From Corynebacterium gerontici (lineage in GTDB: Bacteria; Actinomycetota; Actinomycetes; Mycobacteriales; Mycobacteriaceae), in assembly GCF_003813985.1 (NCBI RefSeq), contig NZ_CP033897.1:124001-188000 (forward strand): 64,000 nucleotides of DNA, written 5' to 3'. Both the position numbers and the translations under genes were made by a program. Under the pieces are notes generated by a model that saw only the letters and a program-made list of their open reading frames with translations, searched no databases and was not told where the DNA came from. How positions within the stretch are numbered: position 1 is the stretch's first letter; the number at the start of each line of letters is the position of its first letter. Of the stretch, positions 21,419-29,749 are shown piece after piece.

Positions 21419-22021
21419 TTACTTGGAAGCGGCCTCGAAACGAGCCTGAACGTCATCCCAGTTGAAGACGTTCCACACGGCCTCAACGTAATCAGCCTTC
21501 ACGTTCTTGTACTGCAGGTAGAAGGCGTGCTCCCACATGTCGAGCATGAGCAGTGGGGTGAGGTTGGCGGAGATGTTGCCCTGCTGGTCGGTGAGCTGCT
21601 CGATGACGAGACGGCCGCCGATGTGATCATAACCGAGGACTGCCCAGCCGGAGCCCTGCAGGCCCAGAGCTGCAGCGGAGAAGTGCTTCTTGAAGGCCTC
21701 GAAGGAGCCGAACTCTTCCTTAATGGCATCTGCCAGCGCGCCGGTAGGCTCGCCGCCACCGTTGGGGGAGAGGTTCTTCCAGAAGATGGAGTGGTTGGTG
21801 TGGCCGCCGAGGTTGAAGGCGAGGTCCTTGGTCAGGGCGGTGACGGCGTCGCCGATGTAGCCCTGCTCGCGCGCGTCTGCGAGGCGCTCGAGAGCCTTGT
21901 TTGCACCATTGACGTAATTCTGGTGGTGCTTGGAGTGGTGGAGCTCCATGATCTCTGCGGAGATGTGGGGCTCAAGAGCGTCGTATGCGTAGTCGAGCTC
22001 AGGAAGTTCGTACTTAGCCAT
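21419..22021 (-). CDS. sodA: Superoxide dismutase (Mn/Fe)
   Basis: A complete 200-residue Mn/Fe superoxide dismutase that converts superoxide to hydrogen peroxide and oxygen. The metal ligands are visible: His in EIMELHHSKHHQNYV, His in GGHTNHSIFW, and Asp and His in LLMLDMWEHAFYLQY. The start MAKYELPELDYAYDALEP follows GAAAGGAC at proper spacing; an upstream in-frame extension is not needed. No signal peptide, so cytoplasmic. Transcribed away from msrA, from a shared ~137-bp promoter region. Confidence 0.97.
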   Translation of the reverse strand: MAKYELPELDYAYDALEPHISAEIMELHHSKHHQNYVNGANKALERLADAREQGYIGDAVTALTKDLAFNLGGHTNHSIFWKNLSPNGGGEPTGALADAIKEEFGSFEAFKKHFSAAALGLQGSGWAVLGYDHIGGRLVIEQLTDQQGNISANLTPLLMLDMWEHAFYLQYKNVKADYVEAVWNVFNWDDVQARFEAASK

Positions 22022-22108
22022 GTTCAAAAGTCCTTTCGTTGGATTCTTTAGCCACCGTACCAAAACGGCGTGTCCTCCACCATAGGAGATTGCTGGGAAT
22101 ATTCAAGG

Positions 22109-22130
22109 CGATAATCCGTTATTGTTATCG
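22109..22130. promoter_or_regulatory. Inverted repeat in the sodA-msrA divergent promoter region
   Basis: CGATAA (22109-22114) and TTATCG (22125-22130) form six-base arms in the 137-bp region between two oxidative-stress genes. It could be an operator shared by both genes; no regulator can be assigned. Confidence 0.3.
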
Positions 22131-22158
22131 ACTCTATGAATCTTTAGGAGGCTCAATC

Positions 22159-22818
22159 ATGGGATGGCTGTTTGCAAGGGAACCCGAATTGGTAGACGCT
22201 GATCGCGCGCTAAAAGGTGGACGGCACCCCGTGTTGGAGCATCCACGCCCGCACGCGGTACTGGGGACTTCGCTCACCGGACCTTGGGATGACGAACTTC
22301 GCGAACTCTACGTGGGCCTTGGGTGTTTTTGGGGCGCTGAGAAGCTGTTTTGGCAGACAGAGGGCGTGAAAGTGACCTCGGTTGGCTATGCCGGAGGTAT
22401 CACGGAAAACCCCACCTACCGGGAGGTGTGTTCGGGGCGCACGAATCACACGGAAATCGTGCATATCGTCTATGACCCAAAGCAGGTGAGCTTTGAACAG
22501 CTCGTGGCCGTCGCCCTTGAAGCGCACGACCCGACGCAGGGCTATCGCCAGGGCAATGATGTGGGGACACAGTACCGATCGGCGATCTATACCCAAACCT
22601 CAGAGGAAGCTGAAGTAGCGCAGCGGATGGTGGACGCCTATGGTGCAAAGCTTGCGGTTCACGGCTTTTCGACGATCACCACCGAGGTCAAACCCCTCGC
22701 CGACACCCCGGCTGGCAGGTACTTCCTCGCCGAAGACGAGCACCAGCAGTATCTGCACAAGAATCCGGGTGGCTACTGCCCGCATCACTCAACGGGAGTG
22801 GCGTGCGGCGTGGAGTAG
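22159..22818 (+). CDS. msrA: Peptide methionine sulfoxide reductase A
   Basis: A 219-residue enzyme that reduces methionine-S-sulfoxide in proteins. The catalytic cysteine is in GLGCFWGAEKLFW, with GYAGGITENPTYREVCSGRTNHTE and GNDVGTQYRSAIY as further family motifs. The C-terminus ([18 protein letters not shown]) carries the two resolving cysteines. TTAGGAGG precedes the ATG. The last 151 bp before the final three codons (22660-22810) are duplicated, with three mismatches, beyond the CRISPR array at 33063-33213, so this gene's 3' end was probably replaced when the CRISPR island arrived. Confidence 0.96.
   Translation: MGWLFAREPELVDADRALKGGRHPVLEHPRPHAVLGTSLTGPWDDELRELYVGLGCFWGAEKLFWQTEGVKVTSVGYAGGITENPTYREVCSGRTNHTEIVHIVYDPKQVSFEQLVAVALEAHDPTQGYRQGNDVGTQYRSAIYTQTSEEAEVAQRMVDAYGAKLAVHGFSTITTEVKPLADTPAGRYFLAEDEHQQYLHKNPGGYCPHHSTGVACGVE
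22660..22810 (+). repeat. msrA 3'-end direct repeat, left copy
   Basis: A 151-bp segment of msrA, from CACGGCTTTTCGACGATC to GTGGCGTGCGGCG, which recurs in the same orientation at 33063-33213. The copies differ at three positions (C/T, C/G, A/C). Both end at the same base and then diverge completely. It marks the left edge of the CRISPR-Cas island. Confidence 0.95.
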
Positions 22819-23198
22819 AGCGCAACTCTGAGGATAAAAACACGCAATCATTAAGTAAGAGGGTGCAGCGCGGAGATGGTGATGGCGGAGTGGTTACTCA
22901 CACGACGACTCAGCCTGAATGAAGGTCCGCGCTGCACTGCTGCACCAGCGTAGCGGAGGGCTGCGCCCTTTCCGAATGGGGTAGGGGAAGCGACATTGAC
23001 GCAAAATTAATGATACTGAGTGGTTGTGTGAGTTTGAGAGAGATTGCGAGTGTTTGAGGTTAGGTGTAGGGTCGGTGTTAACAGCCTTCCTGTTCGGTCT
23101 ATCGCCCGTTATCGCCCTTCATTTCAGCATCAGGGGGCAGATCACCCCCGTTCTGTTGCTAAACATTTGTTCGCATTACTCCTTTAGAAAGGATCGCC
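22819..23198 (+). other. Left boundary region of the CRISPR-Cas island
   Basis: 380 bases between msrA and csb1 with no convincing protein gene. It contains a perfect 12-bp inverted repeat, GTGCAGCGCGGA (22863-22874) and TCCGCGCTGCAC (22926-22937), 51 bases apart, which might be a long-loop terminator for msrA or the trace of a mobile element end. The right part should hold the promoter of the cas operon; AGAAAGGA is the csb1 ribosome site. Confidence 0.6.
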
Positions 23199-24404
23199 AT
23201 GATCTCCTACGACGATTTGTTGAAAGCCTGTCGGCGCGGCGGTGCAAGCACCCTCACCTCGGTCACCGAGCTCCAGCCTGCGGCTGGACCCCACGCTTCG
23301 GTGGCGCCAGCCAAGTTTGTGAGCGGCAACACTTCCACCTTTGCTTTCGAAGAACGCTTCGTTGATGGCAAAGCTGTCGGGGTAGTTGTCATTGACAGCA
23401 AACAAAGCCAGATCAACCGCGCGGAGTCCGCCCTCGCCCAGTCGATCAGGGATGGTGAAGCGGTAGTGAGTCGTGTGCCACGATTGGTCGTTAGCTACGA
23501 GGCGAAGAAAGAGCTGATGGATCTTGAACTGCCACACCGTGCATTCGATGGCCATATCCGGGCTGCCAACCTCGATGGCACGCCGGTCACACAGACTGAG
23601 GAATTTAAAGCGTTGCGCAATTCCACTCCCGGCAATGCGCGGCCACTCCTGGAGGCTTCGCCTTTCAGTCTCGTCGGCGGTGTGTGGGACTCCACCCGCA
23701 GAGAGGATCAGGTTCGTTTCCGCAGCGTGATGGTCGGTGAGATCATTGGTGTACTCGGTAACCAAGAAACTCCGGCCAGAGATCTCGCTTCGCGGCGCGG
23801 AGGTGCCCGAGTTGATCCGGTGGCGCTCAGTGTGCAGCTGACGGGCCCCGAGTTGCAGGAAATCCTCGATGCGCAACGCGACGAGCTCAGCCCTGGAAGC
23901 ATTGAAACGGTTGAAAAGAAGATCAAGAAGCTTAAGAAGGGGGAAAGGGCTTCAGCTTCTAACCTAGGCCTCGGTGCCATTCCGCCACAGTTGGATGCAC
24001 TCGGTGGGGTGTCCTGCTCCAGGATTCTTCGATCCTGGGTCCTGAGCTTTGCTGCTCTGCGCCAGATCCGATTTGGTGCCGGTACCGAAGGTGATGCCGC
24101 CTGCCGCGCCTTGCTTGCCGCGCTCGCGATTGCGGCAATTGCCCGTTCGGAAGAGGAACTCAACCTCCGCGCCAATTGTGATCTTCGAGAATCGGGCGAA
24201 CCGGTGGTTACCCTGGATGAACGATTCGGCAAGGAACGCACTTTGAATCCGTTCAGCGTCGAAGCCGCAGATGAATTGTTGGAGCAAGCGATTCTGAATG
24301 CGCGCGAAAAGGCGGGAGTGGAATGGAATGGCCAGGAGCTCCGTTTTGTGGGCAATCCCGCCATCATCCACGGTGCCGTCGATGCAGAGGAAGCGGAGTC
24401 ATAG
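23199..24404 (+). CDS. csb1: Csb1 / Cas7 backbone protein, type I-G (I-U)
   Basis: A 401-residue RAMP protein of the Csb1 (GSU0053) family, the Cas7-type subunit that would polymerise along the crRNA in the Cascade-like complex. Diagnostic stretches are PRLVVSYEAKKELMDLELPH, ARPLLEASPFSLVGGVWDSTR and RFRSVMVGEIIGV, followed by the family's C-terminal region SRILRSWVLSFAALRQIRFG. AGAAAGGA lies before the ATG. It is the first gene of the cas operon, one base before the csb2 start. Confidence 0.88.
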   Translation: MISYDDLLKACRRGGASTLTSVTELQPAAGPHASVAPAKFVSGNTSTFAFEERFVDGKAVGVVVIDSKQSQINRAESALAQSIRDGEAVVSRVPRLVVSYEAKKELMDLELPHRAFDGHIRAANLDGTPVTQTEEFKALRNSTPGNARPLLEASPFSLVGGVWDSTRREDQVRFRSVMVGEIIGVLGNQETPARDLASRRGGARVDPVALSVQLTGPELQEILDAQRDELSPGSIETVEKKIKKLKKGERASASNLGLGAIPPQLDALGGVSCSRILRSWVLSFAALRQIRFGAGTEGDAACRALLAALAIAAIARSEEELNLRANCDLRESGEPVVTLDERFGKERTLNPFSVEAADELLEQAILNAREKAGVEWNGQELRFVGNPAIIHGAVDAEEAES

Positions 24405-24405
24405 G

Positions 24406-25950
24406 ATGCCGACGCTCGATATCTCCGCGACCTTCCCGTTGGGGGTGTACTTGGGGCATCGGGCCGATGGTTCACCCGATCCTTTCCCCGATATTGCACG
24501 ACTGCACTCGGCGTTGCTGCATGCTGCGGCCACGGGTACCACAGCAAAGGAACAAGATGGACGAGTGCAGCCGAGCGAAGACGGCCTGGCTGCGTTGCGT
24601 TGGCTGGAGGAACATCCTCCCAGCAGGCTGCATGTTCCAACGCACCGGAGACAATCAAATGATGAAAACCGAATTACCTATCGCAATGAAGGTTGGTTTG
24701 AGAAATCTAAGTTCAAAGTGTCCGCCCGCAGGATGTCCGAAGGAACAACCTTTGATGGTCCAATAGCTTACAGCTGGGACGATGTGCCCGAGGCGGTCGT
24801 TGAAACCGTGTTTGAGTTGTGTAGTGACGTTGCGGTGCTTGGTGAAGGTGGCAGCCTAGTCAAGCTCGAGCACCGCTCGCTACCACCAACGCTGGTGCTA
24901 GATACTGAGGCCTCCATGTTTACCCCAGGTGGCGAGTATATTCGCGGTGTGGCACCTGGACGTACCGACGCGCTCATCCAGGCTTTCGAAGCAGCAAACC
25001 CGGGGAAGGGGAAGGCGCAAAAGACCGCGAAAAAAGAAGATTCACGTACAGCCGAGGCGACAACCACTGGTTTGCGTGATCTGCGATATCGCCGACCGGA
25101 TGCGCCAGCGTCTAGTACCCCGTGGGATCAAGTGCTCCTGCTCGAGCTCGATGGTGATGTAATCCCCGAACAGCATCGTCAGGCGTGGTGTGTTGCGATG
25201 CACCGAGCCATCATTGCTGCCATCCAATCCGGTGTACCGCCGATGGTGACGGGGCAATATCCGAAGACCATGCCTGATCGTCCCTCGAATCACCTCAGCA
25301 TTCAGTATTTAACCAAGGAACAGGTGGAACGTCATGGGCTGCAGAATCATGCCATTGCTTTGTTGCTTCCAAATGACGCCACAGCAGAGGATTTGATACG
25401 GCTCGCTCAAGGCCTTGAAAGTATTCGAACCCTACGCTGCAAATACGGCAGGCGACGTCTCGAATTCAACGGCGTCGCGGTCAGGGCAGAAGAGTTTTGG
25501 GAAGCGCCGAAGCCGGGATCATACCGGCTATGGTTGCCAACCCCGCTTGCAGTGACCGAAGTCCGAAGCCCCAAGCGATCAAGGACTGGTGGGCGACCGT
25601 GGGGTTTGGCGGATGCGGGCCTGGTTTCGATCGCCTTGGCGTGGAGCGCATTTCTGCCGAAGGTGAAAGGCAACTCGGATGAACGGCATATCGCCCGCCA
25701 CGAGAAAGCTCGTAACTATGGGGTGCGCGTGGCTCGAACTACGCTTCGCGCAGCGAACACACAGCATTTCATTTACAAGACCCGTAAAGGCAGTGTGCCC
25801 CAGATGTGGACAGGCCTTATCGATTTGGGCGAACTGGCACCGACGACTGTCATGGCCGCCATCGGACAGAGCCGACACCTCGGCGGGGGGCTGCTGGTGC
25901 CTGTAGACGTCCCCGAAGCCCTTGTGACAACGCTGATGGGAGGCAACTAA
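24406..25950 (+). CDS. csb2: Csb2 / Cas5-Cas6-like protein, type I-G (I-U)
   Basis: A 514-residue protein. The N-terminus LDISATFPLGVYLGHRADG is the Cas5-like RAMP strand that in Csb2 (GSU0054) proteins follows the initiator, and the far C-terminus has the glycine-rich RAMP loop GQSRHLGGGLLVPVD. In this subtype Csb2 is considered a fusion of Cas5 and Cas6 functions: it caps the crRNA 5' handle and processes the pre-crRNA, which fits the absence of a separate cas6 here. The ATG at 24406 follows the csb1 stop by one base; a longer in-frame start inside csb1 is not used. The stop overlaps the cas3 ATG (TAATG). Confidence 0.85.
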   Translation: MPTLDISATFPLGVYLGHRADGSPDPFPDIARLHSALLHAAATGTTAKEQDGRVQPSEDGLAALRWLEEHPPSRLHVPTHRRQSNDENRITYRNEGWFEKSKFKVSARRMSEGTTFDGPIAYSWDDVPEAVVETVFELCSDVAVLGEGGSLVKLEHRSLPPTLVLDTEASMFTPGGEYIRGVAPGRTDALIQAFEAANPGKGKAQKTAKKEDSRTAEATTTGLRDLRYRRPDAPASSTPWDQVLLLELDGDVIPEQHRQAWCVAMHRAIIAAIQSGVPPMVTGQYPKTMPDRPSNHLSIQYLTKEQVERHGLQNHAIALLLPNDATAEDLIRLAQGLESIRTLRCKYGRRRLEFNGVAVRAEEFWEAPKPGSYRLWLPTPLAVTEVRSPKRSRTGGRPWGLADAGLVSIALAWSAFLPKVKGNSDERHIARHEKARNYGVRVARTTLRAANTQHFIYKTRKGSVPQMWTGLIDLGELAPTTVMAAIGQSRHLGGGLLVPVDVPEALVTTLMGGN

Positions 25951-28694
25951 TGACTAGCGTTTCTGCACCGGTACTTTCACCAGATGACTTCCACAAGTTT
26001 TTTGAGGCGGTAAACCCAGGATATGTGCCTTTTGCTTGGCAGCAGAGACTCGTTGACTTTATCGTTGCCCACGGGCACTGGCCCGAACAGGTCATCGCTC
26101 CTACCGGCACCGGCAAGTCTGCAGTGGTCGATGTCCACGTTTTCGTCAACGCGCTGGCGGCGATCGGAGCTGCGCCCCGCGTGCCACGTCGTCTGTTCAC
26201 GGTGGTTAATCGCCGAGCGCTCGTAGACAACCAACATGACCGTGCGCTCAAGATCGCCGAGCTGCTCCGAGCTGCCATTAGCGGACAAGGCCCAGACATT
26301 CTCGTAAAAGTAGCCGGTGCTTTGGCTTCATTTCGTACGGCACAAGCGAACGACGAAGCGCCGGTGCCGATTGATGTCGGGCTGCTTCGCGGTGGTGCGC
26401 TCCGGGATAACCCCACGCTGCTGGATCCCGCTGCATGTGCGGTGGTGAGTGCCACGCCGGACATGTGGGGCTCGCGCCTCCTGTTCCGTGGCTACGGCGC
26501 TTCCTGGCGTGCTCGCCCCCGCGAGGCGGCGATGGCCGCCTATGACTCGGTCATGGTTCTTGATGAATCGCATCTCAATACTCAATTGCTCGTCACCGCT
26601 CGCCGAATCGCTGAGCTTGCAAAGCGCGAGGCCGATCTCGGGGTGCCCAAGCTTCAGGTTGTGGAAACCACAGCAACACCGAGCACCACCAGTGAGTACC
26701 AGGTGTCGATCGAAGAAGAGGACGTTGCAGATGACCAAGTTCTGGCAGCCCGACTCAATGCTTCCAAGCCCTTGACACTCAAGCCTTCAGCCCATTGGCA
26801 GGCACAGGCAACAGGAAAGCGATCAAAGAAGCAGTACATTGAGGAACTCTGCGACACAGTGTTGGGTCTGCTGGAGCAGACGAAAACGCTCGAATCAGCT
26901 AAACCTCGGACGGTCGGCTGTATCGTGAATCGAGTCAATACAGCGGTGGATCTTGCATCTACGCTCCAAAAGGCCAACGCGGAACTCAGCATCAAAGTGC
27001 TGGTGGGGCGAATGCGTCCAGCAGATCTTGTTCAGTTGCGTAGGGAGTACCCAGCGCTATTTACGGTTGAGGGCGATGAGCGCATCGATCTGCTGATTGC
27101 CACTCAGACGCTGGAAGTCGGAATAGATGTCGACTTTGCCGCGATGGCCACGGAACTTGCCTCTGCTAGTGCTCTGGCTCAGCGCTTTGGCAGGGTCAAC
27201 CGCCTCGGTCAGCGCACTTCGGCTCCAATCACCGTGATGGTACCCGAAGAAAATCCCAGCAAGGATGCATTGCCATACACTCTGACCGACGTTGTCAACG
27301 GATTGGGCTGGCTTGAGTCGCTCGAAGCTGCCGGAGGGGCGCTGAGTCCGTCCGCACTGATGGCTCATCCGGCCCCGATAGCATCCCGGCGCAGGGCGCT
27401 CTATCAACGACCCGAGTGGGCCAACGTCCACCAGTGGTCGCGAACTGGCGATGCGCTCTTTGCGGATGATGACCTTTCCCTATGGCTTCGCGATGACCTC
27501 GCACCGGAGCAGGCTCATGCAGGCATCGTTGTGCGCGAGGGGTTACCTGTTGACGATCTTGAAGCACAGTCAGTGTTGCAGGCAGTTCCGCCACGAGCCA
27601 TAGAGGAATTTCCTGCGAAGGTACAAACGGTTCGTTTGTTACTTGAAGCATTGATGCAAGGAAAAGCTGGCGACAACGCTGTTGCACGAGCCTTCATCTT
27701 CCGCGACGGCACCTACTTGCTGGTCCGCCCAGGCCATGCCACTTCCCGAATCCGCCCGGGAGATGTACTCATCGTGGACTACGGAGCGGAATTCACCAAG
27801 GCTCAGGTGGCCGTCGATCCTGTGGATGCCGACTCGGCGCCTCGAGCCGTCACCGAAGGCATGCCGGTCCTCTACGCCAACGCTGATCATCGGCATAACG
27901 CAGCTAGCCGTTCAAGCCTGCCGGATGCCCCGCGCTTACGCCGAGACTTCCTCGGGCTCGACGCCGAAGCTGCGACGGAGTCGTGGCGCGCCAGCGCGCC
28001 AGATCGTGCAACCGACACAGTAGTGCTGCCTGCAGCTAGTTCGGATGATGTACAGGCAGTGCCATGGTTTCTCGTACTGCGCGAAGATCATCTTCCGGAC
28101 GACGCGCCCATCCGCCAGCAATGGACTCCCTCGGCCAAACCGGTAACGCTGACAAACCATAGCCATGATGTTGCTGAACGTGCGCAGCGACTCTCCGCAG
28201 CGGTCGGACTAGGCGCTGAGTTCGAGGCCGCTGTGGTCAGTGCCGCCCTTCACCATGATGATGGCAAGGCTGATTTGCGCTTCCAGCGCATGCTCAACAA
28301 TGGAGAGGCGTTGGAGAAACCTCTGGCGAAGAGCACGGGAATGCGTCTGAAGGTTGCCACCAGCACATCACCACGCGGTGGCCTTCCCGTGGGGTGGAGG
28401 CATGAGCAGTATTCAGTGATCCGCGCGGCGCAACAGATCGAGGACGAGTTGGTGCTCCGTCTCATCGGCACCAGCCACGGACACGGTCGACGAGGATTCC
28501 CCCACGTTGGTGCAGAACTCCTACCCCCCGGTACTCCTGAAATTGAAGCTCGACTAGCGGAAGACCTCTTCACCGTTGGGGCTTGGGATGAGTTGGTCGA
28601 ACGCACCGAGACCGAGTACGGCCACTACGCGGTGGCATTCCTGGAAGCGCTCGTTCGGGCTGCTGACAACCAAGTTTCGAAAGAAGGACACTGA
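25950..28694 (+). CDS. cas3: Cas3 helicase-nuclease with C-terminal HD domain
   Basis: A 914-residue effector nuclease. The superfamily-2 helicase comes first: Walker A APTGTGKSA at about residue 50-57, DESH box near 205, motif VI QRFGRVNRLGQR near 411. The HD nuclease lies near the C-terminus: HSHDV near 736 and HHDDGK near 768-773. This helicase-then-HD order is the reverse of standard Cas3 and is characteristic of the I-G/I-U subtype. It would be recruited by the crRNA-guided complex to degrade target DNA. It overlaps csb2 by one base and csb3 by one base (TGATG). Confidence 0.93.
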   Translation: MTSVSAPVLSPDDFHKFFEAVNPGYVPFAWQQRLVDFIVAHGHWPEQVIAPTGTGKSAVVDVHVFVNALAAIGAAPRVPRRLFTVVNRRALVDNQHDRALKIAELLRAAISGQGPDILVKVAGALASFRTAQANDEAPVPIDVGLLRGGALRDNPTLLDPAACAVVSATPDMWGSRLLFRGYGASWRARPREAAMAAYDSVMVLDESHLNTQLLVTARRIAELAKREADLGVPKLQVVETTATPSTTSEYQVSIEEEDVADDQVLAARLNASKPLTLKPSAHWQAQATGKRSKKQYIEELCDTVLGLLEQTKTLESAKPRTVGCIVNRVNTAVDLASTLQKANAELSIKVLVGRMRPADLVQLRREYPALFTVEGDERIDLLIATQTLEVGIDVDFAAMATELASASALAQRFGRVNRLGQRTSAPITVMVPEENPSKDALPYTLTDVVNGLGWLESLEAAGGALSPSALMAHPAPIASRRRALYQRPEWANVHQWSRTGDALFADDDLSLWLRDDLAPEQAHAGIVVREGLPVDDLEAQSVLQAVPPRAIEEFPAKVQTVRLLLEALMQGKAGDNAVARAFIFRDGTYLLVRPGHATSRIRPGDVLIVDYGAEFTKAQVAVDPVDADSAPRAVTEGMPVLYANADHRHNAASRSSLPDAPRLRRDFLGLDAEAATESWRASAPDRATDTVVLPAASSDDVQAVPWFLVLREDHLPDDAPIRQQWTPSAKPVTLTNHSHDVAERAQRLSAAVGLGAEFEAAVVSAALHHDDGKADLRFQRMLNNGEALEKPLAKSTGMRLKVATSTSPRGGLPVGWRHEQYSVIRAAQQIEDELVLRLIGTSHGHGRRGFPHVGAELLPPGTPEIEARLAEDLFTVGAWDELVERTETEYGHYAVAFLEALVRAADNQVSKEGH

Positions 28695-29749
28695 TGACCA
28701 CTGTGATGTTGGGGGGTTCAATTCACTCCGCTCTGACACACTTCGCACTTGTCGGTCTTGCCGAAATCGCTGAAAGCACCTTCGGCGCTGGTGTGACGCT
28801 CGGTTGGACTGACGCCGCCGTGCCGCGCGCTTGGGTTGATGTGCCCGGAGCTTCTGAGGATGAGGTTGCTCAGGCAGTGCTGGATGCTGCACGGACTGAG
28901 CCACCGCGGGATTGGCCGTCAGTGCGGCTGACATATGCCAGTGGGGCGACCGTCTCACCATTCTCTCCGCGTATTAAAGCCATCGACACGGACAAGCATC
29001 CTGGCGACTGGGAAAAGCACCAGGCCGCACGGCACATTGCGTTTGATGCACTGCTTGAAGCAGGAGACTGGACCGAGCTCCGATGGCTCAATGCGCTCGG
29101 CGAGGCTTCGTATTGGCACGTTGCGAACAATGCACGTCAGCCCGACCGAGGGGCTTCCCGGTGGGAGATGAAAACCCGTAACCGGGGCGAAGAATTCATT
29201 AGTGAACGCTACCGTCCGCTGTGTCAAGAAGTTCAGCAGTGGTCGATAAAGCAAGTACTGAATGGCTTAATGGGAATGCAGGTGCAGGACGTGATTGGCA
29301 AGCAGAAGGCCGATTCGCGTTCCTCCACAGGGCTGACCCGACCAGGTCCAGCCGACAACGCCTTGGTGTTCTGTGCTCTTCGTGGCATTGCGGCATTTCC
29401 GCTTGCGAACCGAGTTGAGGAAATTAATGCGACCCCGGGAGCCTGGCCAGCGACAGTACTGCATCCGAAGAGCATGTTACTCCCGGTGCTTACCGCACCA
29501 GTTACGCCTGCGCGTCTGCGCAGCGTGCTCGTTTCTTCGCAGCTCGCAGATCTACACACGGCGATGATGGCAGCAGACTCTAACCAGAAGAATGGAGAGC
29601 CATTAGCTCTCGAAGCAGACGCGGCTCGAGCCTGGCTTGCTGCTCGAATGTGTCGTGCGGTGGTCCGCTTCCCCATCTTGAAGGCTGGAAGTGATTCGGC
29701 TCCGGAGCGTCAGGTCCTCGAAGGCGAAGTGCATCTCAATGTCCGTTAA
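28694..29749 (+). CDS. csb3: Csb3-like subunit (candidate Cas8), type I-G (I-U)
   Basis: A 351-residue protein with no catalytic motif. Its start (MLGGSIHSALTHFALVGLAEI), the segment PFSPRIKAID and the stretch NALVFCALRGIAAFPLANRV look like the Csb3 family found in actinobacterial I-U systems such as that of Bifidobacterium, where, as I recall, the order csb1-csb2-cas3-csb3 is the same. It occupies the place of the large subunit, much shorter than Csx17, and would recognise the PAM and hold the target. The assignment rests on position and general similarity; the large-subunit role is inferred. Confidence 0.65.
   Translation: MTTVMLGGSIHSALTHFALVGLAEIAESTFGAGVTLGWTDAAVPRAWVDVPGASEDEVAQAVLDAARTEPPRDWPSVRLTYASGATVSPFSPRIKAIDTDKHPGDWEKHQAARHIAFDALLEAGDWTELRWLNALGEASYWHVANNARQPDRGASRWEMKTRNRGEEFISERYRPLCQEVQQWSIKQVLNGLMGMQVQDVIGKQKADSRSSTGLTRPGPADNALVFCALRGIAAFPLANRVEEINATPGAWPATVLHPKSMLLPVLTAPVTPARLRSVLVSSQLADLHTAMMAADSNQKNGEPLALEADAARAWLAARMCRAVVRFPILKAGSDSAPERQVLEGEVHLNVR

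Noticed and set aside
24298..24405. In-frame 36-codon N-terminal extension of csb2
   Set aside because: It lies inside csb1; ATG 24406 gives the usual family start and tight operon spacing.
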